Made by a program: the position numbers and the translations under genes. Shown here in pieces: positions 20,202 through 30,171 of a stretch of 64,000 nt of DNA. How positions within the stretch are numbered: the first letter of the stretch is position 1; every line of letters begins with the position of its first letter. A model generated the notes under the pieces. It was not told where the DNA came from. It did no database searches and worked only from the letters and a program-made list of their open reading frames with translations. This stretch comes from Marinomonas colpomeniae. Its GTDB lineage: Bacteria > Pseudomonadota > Gammaproteobacteria > Pseudomonadales > Marinomonadaceae. The DNA is taken from the NCBI RefSeq assembly GCF_014803385.1, contig NZ_JACYFC010000006.1, positions 1 through 64,000 of the forward strand, given 5' to 3'.

Positions 20202-21467
20202 TTATCGTATTTCCTCTTCCGCTTGATGCTCGGCATTATCTATCGCCCACTCACTTGCTGCCTCCACGGCAACAGTAGAAGTTGTAGGCAAAACACCAAG
20301 ATAGCTGTCTGTATCCTCCACTGATAACTCTTCTTTTTGCTGAGACACACTATATAGAGCGAAGCCAGCAATCCCTAAAAAAGTCACGCCAATCACCAGC
20401 CAAAAAGCGCTAGGGCCTAAAATCTGCATAAACCAACCGCTCAACAACGGACCAGCAATAGCCCCCAAACCAAATGTAAAGACAAGCCCTCCTGATGCCG
20501 CAGGCATATCACTCGGGGAAAGTGAGTCATTGGTATAAGCCAGAAACAAAGCATAAAGTGGCGCTGTAACACCACCCGCAAAAAAGGCCGACGCCATCAA
20601 AGGCCAAAAAGCATCATGACTCATCCAACCAAACACACAGGAAGCACCACCAAAACAAGAGGCCCAAAAAATTAATTTACCTCGACTTACCCGATCTGAT
20701 AACCAGCCTATGGGATACTGCATTACTAAAGCACCAGCAAATAACATGGCGACAAACAAAGCAATACTGTTTGCAGATAAGCCAATTTGACTACCAAACA
20801 CAGCCCCCATCCCTGATTGTGTAGCATAAACACTCCCTAATAAAAATATCCCAACAGCTCCTAAAGGTGACACTTTTAATAAGGCTCTAAGTGACATGGG
20901 TTTGGCCACTTGTACCGCAGGCACAGCGGCCGCAGACAAAAGAATAGGAGCAAACGAAATAGATACTAAAATAGAAGCGCCAATAAACAGTGCAGATGTA
21001 CTAGCGTCCCCCAAAGTCAGTAGACCTTGAGCGCCGATGATGCCAAGCGTTTGTGCAATCATATAAGCGGACAAAACTTTACCGCGTGTTTCATTAGTCG
21101 CCGAATCGTTTAACCAGCTTTCTGCCGCAACATAAATGCCCGACATACAGAAACCTACCAATAAACGTATAAGCGTCCAAGCCCAAGGATCTGTCAGTAA
21201 AGGGAAGGCAATCAAGCCTGCCGACATAAAACTCCCCAGTGCCGCGAACACACGCACATGGCCAACTCGACGAATCAATAATGGCGTAAAGTGTGCACCA
21301 GATAAAAAACCCACGTAATAACCCGAGGTGATGATAGCAAGTGAAGCAGAAGAAAAACCTTCAATCCCCCCTCGCAAACCGATCAAGGTGAAATGCATAC
21401 CATTACCCAACATAATGAGCACGATACCGAGTAATAAAGCCCAAACTTTTGAAAGTACCTGAACCAT
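20202..21467 (-). CDS. Major facilitator superfamily transporter, YcaD-like
   Basis: 421-residue MFS permease with twelve predicted helices. The IYVAAESWLNDSATNETRGKV stretch after helix 4-5 and the QYPIGWLSDRVSRGK loop between the halves are typical of the YcaD group. The frame opens at a GTG (21485), but the ATG at 21467 has GGTGGTGAG upstream and begins right before helix 1, so I prefer it. The C terminus is an acidic tail of about 45 residues. The substrate is unknown. Confidence 0.88.
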   Translation of the reverse strand: MVQVLSKVWALLLGIVLIMLGNGMHFTLIGLRGGIEGFSSASLAIITSGYYVGFLSGAHFTPLLIRRVGHVRVFAALGSFMSAGLIAFPLLTDPWAWTLIRLLVGFCMSGIYVAAESWLNDSATNETRGKVLSAYMIAQTLGIIGAQGLLTLGDASTSALFIGASILVSISFAPILLSAAAVPAVQVAKPMSLRALLKVSPLGAVGIFLLGSVYATQSGMGAVFGSQIGLSANSIALFVAMLFAGALVMQYPIGWLSDRVSRGKLIFWASCFGGASCVFGWMSHDAFWPLMASAFFAGGVTAPLYALFLAYTNDSLSPSDMPAASGGLVFTFGLGAIAGPLLSGWFMQILGPSAFWLVIGVTFLGIAGFALYSVSQQKEELSVEDTDSYLGVLPTTSTVAVEAASEWAIDNAEHQAEEEIR

Positions 21468-22030
21468 CAAACTCACCACCTTCACACTTTACATAAACCG
21501 ACAAAATACTAGGTTGCACCTAGAAAAACAGAGCTAGATAAATACCTAACTCCGCCTGCCAATTTAGGTGGTTCCATTTATGATTACGCTATTCTTATTT
21601 AACCCTATACGATCAACCAACACCGTCACAATATTGACCACAAACGTCATTCGCTCTAAAAACAGCAACATCAACTCTGCTTCCATTTTTTAATGGCGAG
21701 TATTGCAAAATATTTCACCATAAAAAGCGGTATCTACATAACAGACTAACGCAACATACTATGAAGTTTACTAATGATATTTAGATTACGCCTAGTTACA
21801 AAGACACCGAAACAAGACACGATATTAGCTACTAGCTTAGAACATCCAACACCATGTAAAGAGCTTCAGTAACTCAAACAGAAGGTTATGGCGTATCTTG
21901 TGGTTTTAGTCGAAAAGTCATGTGTGACGATGAATTTATTAAACAATAGGTACTTGAGATCATGGAAGTGTTATAGCGTTGCAGAAAAAACCTGTTCTTA
22001 AGTTGCCACAACCGAAAACGGTACAAGTAA
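21468..22030. other. Long intergenic stretch without a recognisable gene
   Basis: About 560 bases separate the MFS gene from the LysE gene. Six-frame reading shows only short frames with no ribosome-binding sites or family motifs, and no hairpin of terminator quality. It may be decayed coding DNA, but nothing identifies it. Confidence 0.5.
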
Positions 22031-22612
22031 TTAAGTAAAAACAAACCGATAAGCTACGAAGAATAACAACATCGCCATGACGCGATTCAACCATGCCATC
22101 ACGTTTCGGTTTGTTGCCACGTTTTTAAGGCATGAACCAACGAATAAATACGTACTTGGCGCACCACACGCGATCATTGAAAGTCCTAATGACCATAATG
22201 CGATTTGCCCACCTTCGATCTGCATTCGAGGAAATTGAACGGTTACAATAGGTACGATTGCGACCATTGCTTTAGGGTTACAAAGCTGTAAAACCAATCC
22301 CATTCGAAAATTTACCACAGCATTTTTGTCATTATTGGCTTTCTGTTGAAAACTCGACTGCATGATTTTTATCGCTAAATAAGCAATATATATCCCCCCA
22401 CAAATAGAAATCACAGACTGATAGCCTTTCGGAATAATTTCACTGCCAAGATAACCAATCACCAGAAACCAAATCAGCATGGCAAGGCCGACACCCACAC
22501 AATAAAGAAACGCTCGCCAACCTTGCCCATTCACACCAGCAAAAAGTGCAAGCGTATTCGCAGGCCCAGGACTGTACATAATACCAAAGGCATAAATGAT
22601 TATTTCGAGCAT
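22031..22612 (-). CDS. LysE/RhtB-family amino-acid exporter
   Basis: 193-residue inner-membrane protein with about six helices. The start YAFGIMYSPGPANTLALFAG contains the conserved SPGPAN loop of the LysE/RhtB translocators, and LQLCNPKAMVAIVPIV is the second family block. A ribosome-binding site GAGGAA lies six bases before the ATG. It lies 64 bases after an AraC regulator on the same strand, probably its local controller. Confidence 0.92.
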   Translation of the reverse strand: MLEIIIYAFGIMYSPGPANTLALFAGVNGQGWRAFLYCVGVGLAMLIWFLVIGYLGSEIIPKGYQSVISICGGIYIAYLAIKIMQSSFQQKANNDKNAVVNFRMGLVLQLCNPKAMVAIVPIVTVQFPRMQIEGGQIALWSLGLSMIACGAPSTYLFVGSCLKNVATNRNVMAWLNRVMAMLLFFVAYRFVFT

Positions 22613-22676
22613 AGGAATTCCTCAAATAGAATTTGATAGATATTAGATGGAAGTAAAATGGAGAATTAGATTGTCG

Positions 22677-23504
22677 TTAGATTCGTAATAAATTGCGTCT
22701 AAATTGATAAGGCGTTAAGCCAAAAACGGGTTTGAAGCGACGATTAAAGTAGCTCAAGTCACTAAAGCCAAAGGTAAACGCGACATCGGCTAATGACATG
22801 CCCAGCTCTAACGCTTCTTTCGCACGATTAATACGATAGTTCTGCCAATATTGGTGAGGCGTCATACCAAAGTAGTCACGAAATCGACGTAATAAGTGAT
22901 ACTTAGATATTTGCGCTACTTGGCTTAATTCGTCGAGTGACACCTCTTCACTGACATGAGCATGTAGATAGTCACGTACACGTTCAAAAACAGGATCTTT
23001 AACTCGCGGCAAAGCACCTACTTTCACTCTCTCTTTATGAGCAAGGTGCTCAGCAAACTCAAACAAGGCAGAGGAATATTTCAATGATGATGCTGTGTTA
23101 CTTTCCACCAAGGCAGCCAAATGCAGAATATGCGCCTTCAAAATAGGATCGTTTTGCACCACGTGTTCCACTCGAAAATCTTGTGCTTGATAAACCCCAA
23201 CACTTTCAAGCATTGGAACGAGCTGATCAGGGTGAACATAAAGCATTTTATAATGAAGTGCATCGCCACCACCCGAGCTTCCATCGTGAGCATCTTCAGG
23301 GTTAAACACAATTACATTACCAGCATGACTTTTGTGATGCTCACCTAACGCGAAAAAGTCTTGTCGACCCGATAACGTCACGCCAAACGAAAACTCTTCA
23401 TGGGCATGGACTCCATAAGAGAAATCACTCATAGAAGCTTCCAGCAACATGACTTCATCAAGGGCTGAACTTTTAGCAAACTGAAACCGATTTTCTGCTG
23501 ACAC
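22677..23504 (-). CDS. AraC-family transcriptional regulator
   Basis: 275-residue regulator with an N-terminal cupin-like effector domain (YGVHAHEEFSFGVTLSG) and a C-terminal double helix-turn-helix at about residues 175-272 (SLDELSQVAQISKYHLLRRF, then DVAFTFGFSDLSYFNRRFK). The start is a GTG with GGAGGG about ten bases upstream. Its placement before a LysE exporter suggests control of amino-acid export. Confidence 0.92.
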   Translation of the reverse strand: MSAENRFQFAKSSALDEVMLLEASMSDFSYGVHAHEEFSFGVTLSGRQDFFALGEHHKSHAGNVIVFNPEDAHDGSSGGGDALHYKMLYVHPDQLVPMLESVGVYQAQDFRVEHVVQNDPILKAHILHLAALVESNTASSLKYSSALFEFAEHLAHKERVKVGALPRVKDPVFERVRDYLHAHVSEEVSLDELSQVAQISKYHLLRRFRDYFGMTPHQYWQNYRINRAKEALELGMSLADVAFTFGFSDLSYFNRRFKPVFGLTPYQFRRNLLRI

Positions 23505-23606
23505 AACAACCCTCCTTTCTTAATGGTCTAAAACAATAAAACTAGACTACCTAAATTGAAACGTAAAAGATTGGACGATATTGCGAAACTAAGAAAAGAG
23601 TAGATA

Positions 23607-23643
23607 TAAAAAAGCCCTGTTATTAACAAGTAATAACAGGGCT
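23607..23643 (-). terminator. Terminator after nusB
   Basis: A 13-bp perfect stem (AGCCCTGTTATTA at 23613-23625 with TAATAACAGGGCT at 23631-23643) with a T6 run when read on the minus strand. It ends the nrdR-ribD-nusB transcript. Confidence 0.92.
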
Positions 23644-23708
23644 CTTAACTATTTTTCAGAAACGACTTCGATGGATGTTGGCTCTCTTTAAGGAACGAGC
23701 CTTATCGA

Positions 23709-24215
23709 CTACTTCTTCGCTTCTCGGCGTTCTGCGATTTCTTCGCGGCGAACACGTTGTGCTAGTTTGTCTAGAATACCGTTAACGTATTTATGGCTTT
23801 CTGTTGCACCGAAGCCTTTTGCCAACTCTACGCCTTCATTAATCGCAACACGGTATGGGACGTCTAAACGTTCTGATAATTCAAATGCGCCAATACGCAT
23901 AACAGCCAATTCTATTGGATCTAGCTCGCTTAATGGGCGATCTAGTAGCTCTTCAAACAAATCATCCAATTTTTTCGCGCTGGCTGTAACACCTTGCAAA
24001 AGTTCGCGGAAGTAAGGTTTGTCACAAGAATCCATGTCTTGATCAATAGTGAACTGGGTTTCTATCTCGCTTACCGCAGATTGATTCATCTGCCATTGGT
24101 AAACCGCTTGCAATGCCAAACGACGAGAAGCACTGCGCATTTGCGAGCGCGAAGGTTTTTTCGCCTTCTTTTTTGGTGCTGGAGTTTGATCGTTTGTTGT
24201 TTCCACTTCGCTCAT
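23709..24215 (-). CDS. nusB: Transcription antitermination factor NusB
   Basis: 168-residue NusB, a helical protein that with NusE binds boxA RNA in rRNA leaders. SRRLALQAVYQWQMNQ, DLFEELLDRPLSELDPIELAVMRIGA (in part) and VAINEGVELAKGFGATESHKYVNGILD are family blocks. The frame opens with a TTG at 24227, but the ATG at 24215 follows GAGGCG by five bases and gives a normal start. The N terminus has a basic extension (KKKAKKPSRSQMR) of about 25 residues. Confidence 0.95.
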   Translation of the reverse strand: MSEVETTNDQTPAPKKKAKKPSRSQMRSASRRLALQAVYQWQMNQSAVSEIETQFTIDQDMDSCDKPYFRELLQGVTASAKKLDDLFEELLDRPLSELDPIELAVMRIGAFELSERLDVPYRVAINEGVELAKGFGATESHKYVNGILDKLAQRVRREEIAERREAKK

Positions 24216-24372
24216 TTTTCGCCTCAATTATCCAGACTACGCCGCCTTTTGGGCTGACGTTTTTCGCCTGTTTGGTAGTACCTGTTTTTGTCTATCAGAC
24301 AGTGTCCATGGTCATTATGACCAAAGGCACGAATATGCATTTATCTTGGGCGGCGATTATAGCAATTTTTAT

Positions 24373-24425
24373 CCTACGTTTCTTGGCAAAATTTTCTAAA
24401 TATCGCTAAGAAACGTAGGTTTTTG
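24373..24425. repeat. 12-bp hairpin between ribD and nusB
   Basis: CCTACGTTTCTT (24373-24384) pairs with AAGAAACGTAGG (24408-24419), loop of 23 bases. T-rich sequence follows on the plus strand, but no plus-strand gene precedes it. On the minus strand it lies between ribD and nusB, where it may be a processing or partial termination site. Confidence 0.5.
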
Positions 24426-24473
24426 GCTTTTTTCCAAAAAAGGCTTTAAAAGCAATGACTCACGTCACTGAGA

Positions 24474-25649
24474 TTATTCTTCGTCTTCGTCAAAACCGTC
24501 TTCTTCGAAGTCTTCCTCTAAATAGGTTGGCTGGTATACCAAACGTAAATCTTGTCCAACTTGGCGTACAGATTTTAGCGTCAGTTCAACCGCTTCATCC
24601 ATTGCCTCTAAAGGCAACTGAAATAATGGACGCGCACTGGAGCCTAATAATTTTGGCGCCATATAAACGGTAATTTCATCGACCAAACCTGCTTGTAAAA
24701 AACTACCCGCTAACGCTGATCCAGTTTCCAACAAGACATCATTGATACCCGCATCCGCAAGCTGCTCCATCGCATCTAACAAATCTAAACGTCCATCGTC
24801 TCCGCGTGGTGAGAAGCGCACTTTTACGCCTTTTTTATTTAAGACATTCAAATGCTCCGCTTCAATGTCTTCTTCCACAGAAAACACACACGCCTGAGAC
24901 GTCGGATACAAAATTTTAGCGTCAGGAACAATCGACAAAGCGGTATCCATAACAACGCGCAATGGTTGGCGAACTGTTTTAGAGTCAACTTCTTGATCAT
25001 CACTATCAATACGAACCGTCATGCTCGGGTTATCAGCCAACACAGAGCCGATACCTGTGACGATAGCATCACTTTGTGCTCGTAAGCGCTGCACATCAAG
25101 ACGCGCTTCTGGCCCTGTAATCCATTGACTCTCACCGGATTCCATCGCGGTTCTGCCATCTAAGCTCATAGCTAATTTCACACGGATGTAAGGCAAGCCT
25201 TCTGTCATACGTTTGATAAATCCATGATTTAACGCTTCACACTCCAACTCTTGAATGGGACCAATCACTTCGATGCCCGCTTTTTTGATTTTTGCTAAAC
25301 CGCGACCTGATACTTCTGGATTCGGGTCTTGCATACCAAACACAACACAAGCAACACCCGCTTTAATCAAAGCATCAGCACAAGGTGGTGTTTTACCTTG
25401 GTGGCTGCAAGGCTCTAACGTCACATAAGCCGTTGCGCCTTTAACGTCTTGGCTATTTTTCTTAGCATCATTAAGTGCATTAACTTCCGCATGAGCTTCA
25501 CCTGCTTTGAGATGAAAGCCTTGACCAATAAGCTGATCGCCCTTTACTAAGACACAACCCACTCGTGGATTTGGGTGCGTGGTATAGCGGCCTTTTTGAG
25601 CTAACTGAATTGCTTTTGCCATCCAATATTCGTGATTATATAAGGTCAT
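24474..25649 (-). CDS. ribD: Bifunctional riboflavin deaminase/reductase RibD
   Basis: 391-residue RibD. The N-terminal zinc deaminase has HAEVNAL and [16 protein letters not shown]; the C-terminal reductase follows from about residue 150 ([27 protein letters not shown]). It makes 5-amino-6-ribosylaminouracil phosphates on the way to riboflavin, and so also feeds the FO synthase CofG/CofH. The C terminus carries an unusual run of about 14 mostly acidic residues. The start overlaps the nrdR stop (ATGA). Other rib genes are not adjacent. Confidence 0.95.
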   Translation of the reverse strand: MTLYNHEYWMAKAIQLAQKGRYTTHPNPRVGCVLVKGDQLIGQGFHLKAGEAHAEVNALNDAKKNSQDVKGATAYVTLEPCSHQGKTPPCADALIKAGVACVVFGMQDPNPEVSGRGLAKIKKAGIEVIGPIQELECEALNHGFIKRMTEGLPYIRVKLAMSLDGRTAMESGESQWITGPEARLDVQRLRAQSDAIVTGIGSVLADNPSMTVRIDSDDQEVDSKTVRQPLRVVMDTALSIVPDAKILYPTSQACVFSVEEDIEAEHLNVLNKKGVKVRFSPRGDDGRLDLLDAMEQLADAGINDVLLETGSALAGSFLQAGLVDEITVYMAPKLLGSSARPLFQLPLEAMDEAVELTLKSVRQVGQDLRLVYQPTYLEEDFEEDGFDEDEE

Positions 25650-26167
25650 TCTTTGTCTTCTTTGTTGGCTGCTTTGTCATTAGGGTCATTGGCGAGTAAT
25701 TCAGACTCACTAACACTGTGGCTTTCTAGATGATCTATCGCTTCACGAAATTCACTAATGTCTTTAAAACTACGATAAACAGAAGCGAATCGAACATAAG
25801 CAACATGATCAAGGCGCTGCAGTTCTTCCATTACCGCTTCACCCGTCCAACGAGATGGTAATTCACGCTCACCTGTTGCTTGCATTTTTTCTTTAATACG
25901 AGTGATTGCAGTCTCGACAGATTCAATACTAACAGGTCGTTTTTCAAGTGATTTGATAATGCCGTTACGCAGTTTTTCTTCATCAAATGGCACACGACTA
26001 CCATCGTTTTTTATCAATTTTGGCATTTGCAGCTCAGCCACTTCAAAGGTGGTAAAGCGTTCATGGCATTCAATACAAGTTCGTCTACGGCGAACCTGTG
26101 CGGCTTCAGAAACCAACCGAGAATCCACTACTTTAGTATCTAGGGTTCCACAAAAAGGGCATCGCAT
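25646..26167 (-). CDS. nrdR: Transcriptional repressor NrdR
   Basis: 173-residue repressor of ribonucleotide reductase genes. The zinc ribbon [18 protein letters not shown] with its second CIECHERF pair is followed by an ATP-cone domain ([18 protein letters not shown]). The frame extends 22 residues upstream, but the family starts at MRCPFCG and GGAAG precedes that ATG, so 26167 is used. It is a little longer than the usual 150 residues because of a charged C-terminal tail. It is first in the nrdR-ribD-nusB unit. Confidence 0.96.
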   Translation of the reverse strand: MRCPFCGTLDTKVVDSRLVSEAAQVRRRRTCIECHERFTTFEVAELQMPKLIKNDGSRVPFDEEKLRNGIIKSLEKRPVSIESVETAITRIKEKMQATGERELPSRWTGEAVMEELQRLDHVAYVRFASVYRSFKDISEFREAIDHLESHSVSESELLANDPNDKAANKEDKE

Positions 26168-26307
26168 AGCACTTCCAATATTACTAATTTGGTGTAAGAA
26201 TGCCTCAATAAAGGCCGTCATTTTCTGGCGCAAATAATACCAACCCCGTCATCATATAGCTACAAACGCACTTCCATGTAGCCGTCGGCCAGTTCACAAG
26301 GATATTT

Positions 26308-27231
26308 ATGCTATTCGCAGAATTAGCCGGTTTGGGCGCTGCATTGTGTTGGACTATTTCAAGCTTAATGGCCCCTAGGTTGATACAACGCTTCGGCACC
26401 ATGCGTTTCAATACTGTTCGAATCTCCATCGCCAGCTCTATTCTGTTACTTATTTGTTTCATTGGTCAGCGATTTAGTGCCCTATTATGGCAACACGCAG
26501 AAGTCGTTATGCTGTCTGGTGTACTGGGAATATTTCTTGGCGACACCATGCTATTTAGCGCCGTACATCGTCTTGGACCAAGACGTACTGGCGTCATTTT
26601 TGCAACCAATGCTCCTATGTCTATTTTACTTAGCTGGTTATTTCTAGATGAGTACCTTTCTTTTAGCCAACTCCTTGCCTGTGGCTTGGTTCTAACTGGC
26701 GTTATCATTGCCATATTATTTGGTAAGCGTGCTGTTTTTAAGGAAGATAAAAACAATCACGCGTGGGAACAAACCAAGGGTAAGTTAAGCGTAGGTATTC
26801 TTATGGCGCTGGGTGGTGCACTTGGACAAGCCAGCGGCGCTTTACTAAGCAAACCCGCTTTACTTGATGGTGCAGACCCTATTGCTGTGTCTGCACTGCG
26901 AGTATGCACAGGTGCAATTGCACTTATCCTTGCTTATGGTTTGTTCTATCGCCACAAGCAGCCTATTGGGGCTCTACCTTTCTGGAAATTAAACTATTCT
27001 GATTTTTTAGGCGTAATAGCCATGGCAATCATTGGAATGGTGATCGGCATGAGCCTTTTAGTTTGGGGCATCGGAAACGCCAACGTTGGCATTGTCACTA
27101 CGCTATCAGCCGTCGTACCTGTCCTTATCTTACCTGCATTGTGGATTACTACAGGCCAACGACCAGCGATTGGGGCTTGGCTGGGCGCTATTTTAGTCGT
27201 GGTTGGCGCCTCACTGATTATTCTGCATTAG
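26308..27231 (+). CDS. EamA/DMT-family transporter
   Basis: 307-residue inner-membrane protein of the drug/metabolite transporter superfamily, built from two EamA repeats of five helices each. The first repeat spans about residues 5-140 and the second 163-305 (VGILMALGGALGQASGALLSK starts it). The substrate is unknown. It is divergent from nrdR and followed by ettA after 56 bases. Confidence 0.88.
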   Translation: MLFAELAGLGAALCWTISSLMAPRLIQRFGTMRFNTVRISIASSILLLICFIGQRFSALLWQHAEVVMLSGVLGIFLGDTMLFSAVHRLGPRRTGVIFATNAPMSILLSWLFLDEYLSFSQLLACGLVLTGVIIAILFGKRAVFKEDKNNHAWEQTKGKLSVGILMALGGALGQASGALLSKPALLDGADPIAVSALRVCTGAIALILAYGLFYRHKQPIGALPFWKLNYSDFLGVIAMAIIGMVIGMSLLVWGIGNANVGIVTTLSAVVPVLILPALWITTGQRPAIGAWLGAILVVVGASLIILH

Positions 27232-27287
27232 CTTGAGCTGTGCTATCCTTAACATACTTTCAAATCATTCAATAAGTGACTCATTTT

Positions 27288-28949
27288 ATGGCTCAGTTTG
27301 TATACAGCATGAACCGCGTTGGGAAGATTGTTCCTCCTAAACGCGAGATACTTAAAGACATTTCTCTTTCATTTTTCCCTGGCGCTAAGATCGGTGTATT
27401 GGGTCTTAACGGTTCTGGTAAATCCACGCTTCTACGCATTATGGCGGGGGTCGACACTGAACATAATGGTGAAGCTCGCCCAATGCCGGGCATTAAAATC
27501 GGCTACTTGGAACAAGAACCTCATCTTGATCCAACGAAAAACGTACGCGGCATTGTTGAAGAAGCTTTCGCGGACGTTATCGAGGCGATGGCTCGCTTAG
27601 ATGCCGTTTACGCAGAATACGCAGAACCCGATGCAGACTTTGATGCCTTAGCCAAAGAGCAAGGCCAACTTGAAGCCTTGATCGAAGCGAAAGAAGGTCA
27701 CAACCTAGAGCGCGCTCTAGAAGTAGCCGCTGATGCACTTCGCCTTCCACCTTGGGAAGCAAGCGTAGAGCACCTTTCTGGTGGTGAACGTCGCCGTGTG
27801 GCGTTGTGTCGTCTATTACTCAACAAACCAGACATGATCCTTCTAGACGAGCCAACTAACCATTTGGACGCAGAATCCGTTGCTTGGCTAGAACGCTTCT
27901 TGAAAGATTATCCAGGCACTGTTGTGGCGATTACCCATGACCGTTACTTCCTTGATAATGCAGCGGGTTGGATTCTAGAGCTTGACCGTGGACACGGTAT
28001 TCCATACGAAGGTAACTACTCTTCTTGGTTAGAACAAAAAGACGCTCGATTGGCCAGCGAAGCGAAGCAACAGGCTTCCCATCAAAAAGCCATTAAGTCG
28101 GAGCTAGAGTGGGTTCGTCAAGGTGCCAAGGGTCGTCAATCTAAATCCAAAGCGCGCTTATCTCGATTCGAAGAAATGAACTCGCAAGAGTTCCAAGATC
28201 GTAACGAAACCAACGAATTGTACATTCCACCGGGACCACGTCTTGGTAGCAAAGTCATAGAGATCGAAGGCGTCAGCAAAAGCTTCGAACACAAAATGCT
28301 ACTAGAAGACTTCAACATGGTCGTGCCTCAAGGCGCCATCGTCGGTGTGGTGGGTGGTAACGGTGCTGGTAAATCAACACTGTTCAAAATGATTGCGGGT
28401 ATTGAACAACCAGACACAGGTACAGTGACACTAGGTGAGACTGTACAACTGGCTTACGTTGACCAAATGCGTGAACTGGATGGCGACAAAACCGTTTTTG
28501 AAGAAATTGCAGACGGCCAAGACATGATCACCGTTCACAACTACAAAGTTGTGTCTCGTGCTTACATCGGTCGCTTTAACTTCAAAGGATCAGATCAACA
28601 GAAATTGGTTAAGCATTTGTCTGGTGGTGAGCGTAACCGTTTGCACCTTGCGAAATTGCTTAAAGAAGGCGGCAACGTGTTGCTACTGGATGAGCCGACC
28701 AATGACCTTGATGTGGAAACATTACGAGCACTGGAAGACGCCTTACTTGCCTTCCCAGGTGCCGCGATTGTTATTTCCCATGACCGTTGGTTCCTAGACC
28801 GTATCGCCACGCATATCCTTGCGTACGAAGGCGATTCAAAAGCGGTATTCTTCGAAGGTAACTACGCCGAATACGAAGCCGACTACAAACAACGTACCGG
28901 CAACGAAGCCACACCAACACGTATCAAATACAAACGTATTGATGCGTAA
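27288..28949 (+). CDS. ettA: Energy-dependent translational throttle protein EttA (ABC-F)
   Basis: 553-residue ABC-F ATPase that binds the ribosomal E site and gates the first elongation steps according to the ATP/ADP ratio. Two nucleotide-binding domains are complete: Walker A GLNGSGKST and GGNGAGKST, signatures LSGGERRR and LSGGERNR, and Walker B LLDEPTNHLD and LLDEPTNDLD. The basic linker between them is present. The frame opens four codons earlier, but the family starts MAQFVYSMNRVGK, so 27288 is used. Confidence 0.96.
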   Translation: MAQFVYSMNRVGKIVPPKREILKDISLSFFPGAKIGVLGLNGSGKSTLLRIMAGVDTEHNGEARPMPGIKIGYLEQEPHLDPTKNVRGIVEEAFADVIEAMARLDAVYAEYAEPDADFDALAKEQGQLEALIEAKEGHNLERALEVAADALRLPPWEASVEHLSGGERRRVALCRLLLNKPDMILLDEPTNHLDAESVAWLERFLKDYPGTVVAITHDRYFLDNAAGWILELDRGHGIPYEGNYSSWLEQKDARLASEAKQQASHQKAIKSELEWVRQGAKGRQSKSKARLSRFEEMNSQEFQDRNETNELYIPPGPRLGSKVIEIEGVSKSFEHKMLLEDFNMVVPQGAIVGVVGGNGAGKSTLFKMIAGIEQPDTGTVTLGETVQLAYVDQMRELDGDKTVFEEIADGQDMITVHNYKVVSRAYIGRFNFKGSDQQKLVKHLSGGERNRLHLAKLLKEGGNVLLLDEPTNDLDVETLRALEDALLAFPGAAIVISHDRWFLDRIATHILAYEGDSKAVFFEGNYAEYEADYKQRTGNEATPTRIKYKRIDA

Positions 28950-28982
28950 TTCTATTTAATAGGATTGGTTGGTAATGAGAAG

Positions 28983-29011
28983 CCGCTTACAGAAATGTAA
29001 GCGGTTTTTTT
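28983..29011 (+). terminator. Terminator after ettA
   Basis: An 8-bp stem (CCGCTTAC at 28983-28990 with GTAAGCGG at 28997-29004) followed by seven Ts. It lies 33 bases past the ettA stop, before the convergent next gene. Confidence 0.9.
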
Positions 29012-29026
29012 AGGCTTAATGTGAAA

Positions 29027-30121
29027 CTAATCCTTTTTTGTATCTAACTTCTTTATAAGTTCCATCATCAATTCATGTGTATTTATAGGATATGAATCTA
29101 TATTAGTTTTTGTAAAATCTCTTGCAGCAAACAATCTGTTAGCAATTTCTATTTTAATTTTATGCTGCTCTTCTTCAGGTAATGACGCTATATATGGCGT
29201 TATAGCTTTTAGATCTAAAGACGTTTGCTGATGTTCATATTGTTGAGCACGATGTTTTGCTGACTCTCTAGCTAAATAGGCTGCAGGTATAGACAGCATG
29301 ATAGCTAAAACTATGCGAAAAAGAGAACTTTTCCATTCAAAACTGGCTTGAGTTGTCTCATAAAATGAAAAAGTAACAATGGCTACTGTTATTGCCATAC
29401 ATACCAATGATGCATATCTCAATACATTTGCCATTGCCTTTTCATCTCCAGCACTGGTCTCAAAATCCCCTGCTATTACTCTACCTGATGCATGACCTAA
29501 TATATCGTTAATTTGGCTTTCTTTGACTTCAATTTCTTTCAAGGAGTCACTATACAAGACGGATACTTTTTCTATCTCTGCCTTCATTTCACTTTCTAAC
29601 TGTTTCGACCTTTCACTAATCTGTGTGATTTTGACTTCATTTTCGTTTAGTAGTTTTTTTACTCTATCATCATGCTGTGCACTTTGATTAAAAAGTTCGT
29701 TCAGTTGATTTTTTGCAGATTTAAAGCTATGAAAACTATCTAATCCAGTACTTCCATTACTGCTTAATGAGTTATAACCAGCAGCTGCTAATAGATCATT
29801 TGATTTCTCCACTAATTCAGTGCTCAGAGAGCTCACTCTTCCATCAGACAATCCAGATTTTAAAATAGCAAACCCTAACCCTACTCCTTGTCGAGGAACT
29901 TCAATTAATTTATAAATTGTACTTTCTTTGGAACTTCCATTTTTAGCGGAATCATTGTAATTATTATAATCGGAAGCAGCACGATTAAAGCGGTCTAGAC
30001 TATTTCTGATTTCTTTATTATGGAGGAAAGAGTCATTATTCCCTATTCGGTGCTGAAGTTGTGAGACTAGTTCTATAATTTCATGAATTTTTTCATCTGC
30101 GTTTAAAAGTAGCTCTTCCAT
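29027..30121 (-). CDS. Unrecognised coiled-coil protein with two membrane helices
   Basis: 364-residue protein I do not recognise. Residues 1-130 are polar and helical; about 135-205 form a likely coiled coil (heptad-rich, KKLLNENEVKITQISERSKQ). Two hydrophobic segments follow at about 237-256 and 268-284, joined by a short loop. A cytoplasmic helical C terminus with LKAITPYIASLPEEEQHKI ends the protein. It is AT-rich compared with ettA, and next to an orphan antitoxin-like repressor, which suggests acquired DNA. A role in stress or phage defence is possible but unsupported. Confidence 0.75.
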   Translation of the reverse strand: MEELLLNADEKIHEIIELVSQLQHRIGNNDSFLHNKEIRNSLDRFNRAASDYNNYNDSAKNGSSKESTIYKLIEVPRQGVGLGFAILKSGLSDGRVSSLSTELVEKSNDLLAAAGYNSLSSNGSTGLDSFHSFKSAKNQLNELFNQSAQHDDRVKKLLNENEVKITQISERSKQLESEMKAEIEKVSVLYSDSLKEIEVKESQINDILGHASGRVIAGDFETSAGDEKAMANVLRYASLVCMAITVAIVTFSFYETTQASFEWKSSLFRIVLAIMLSIPAAYLARESAKHRAQQYEHQQTSLDLKAITPYIASLPEEEQHKIKIEIANRLFAARDFTKTNIDSYPINTHELMMELIKKLDTKKD

Positions 30122-30171
30122 TTTCTTTCCTATATCAATTAAAGCTAGATTCTCTTCATAGTAACGTAAAA

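Noticed and set aside
24216..24473. FMN riboswitch near ribD
   Set aside because: The gap between ribD and nusB holds only a simple hairpin and is downstream of ribD; the sequence before nrdR/ribD shows no RFN-element motifs.
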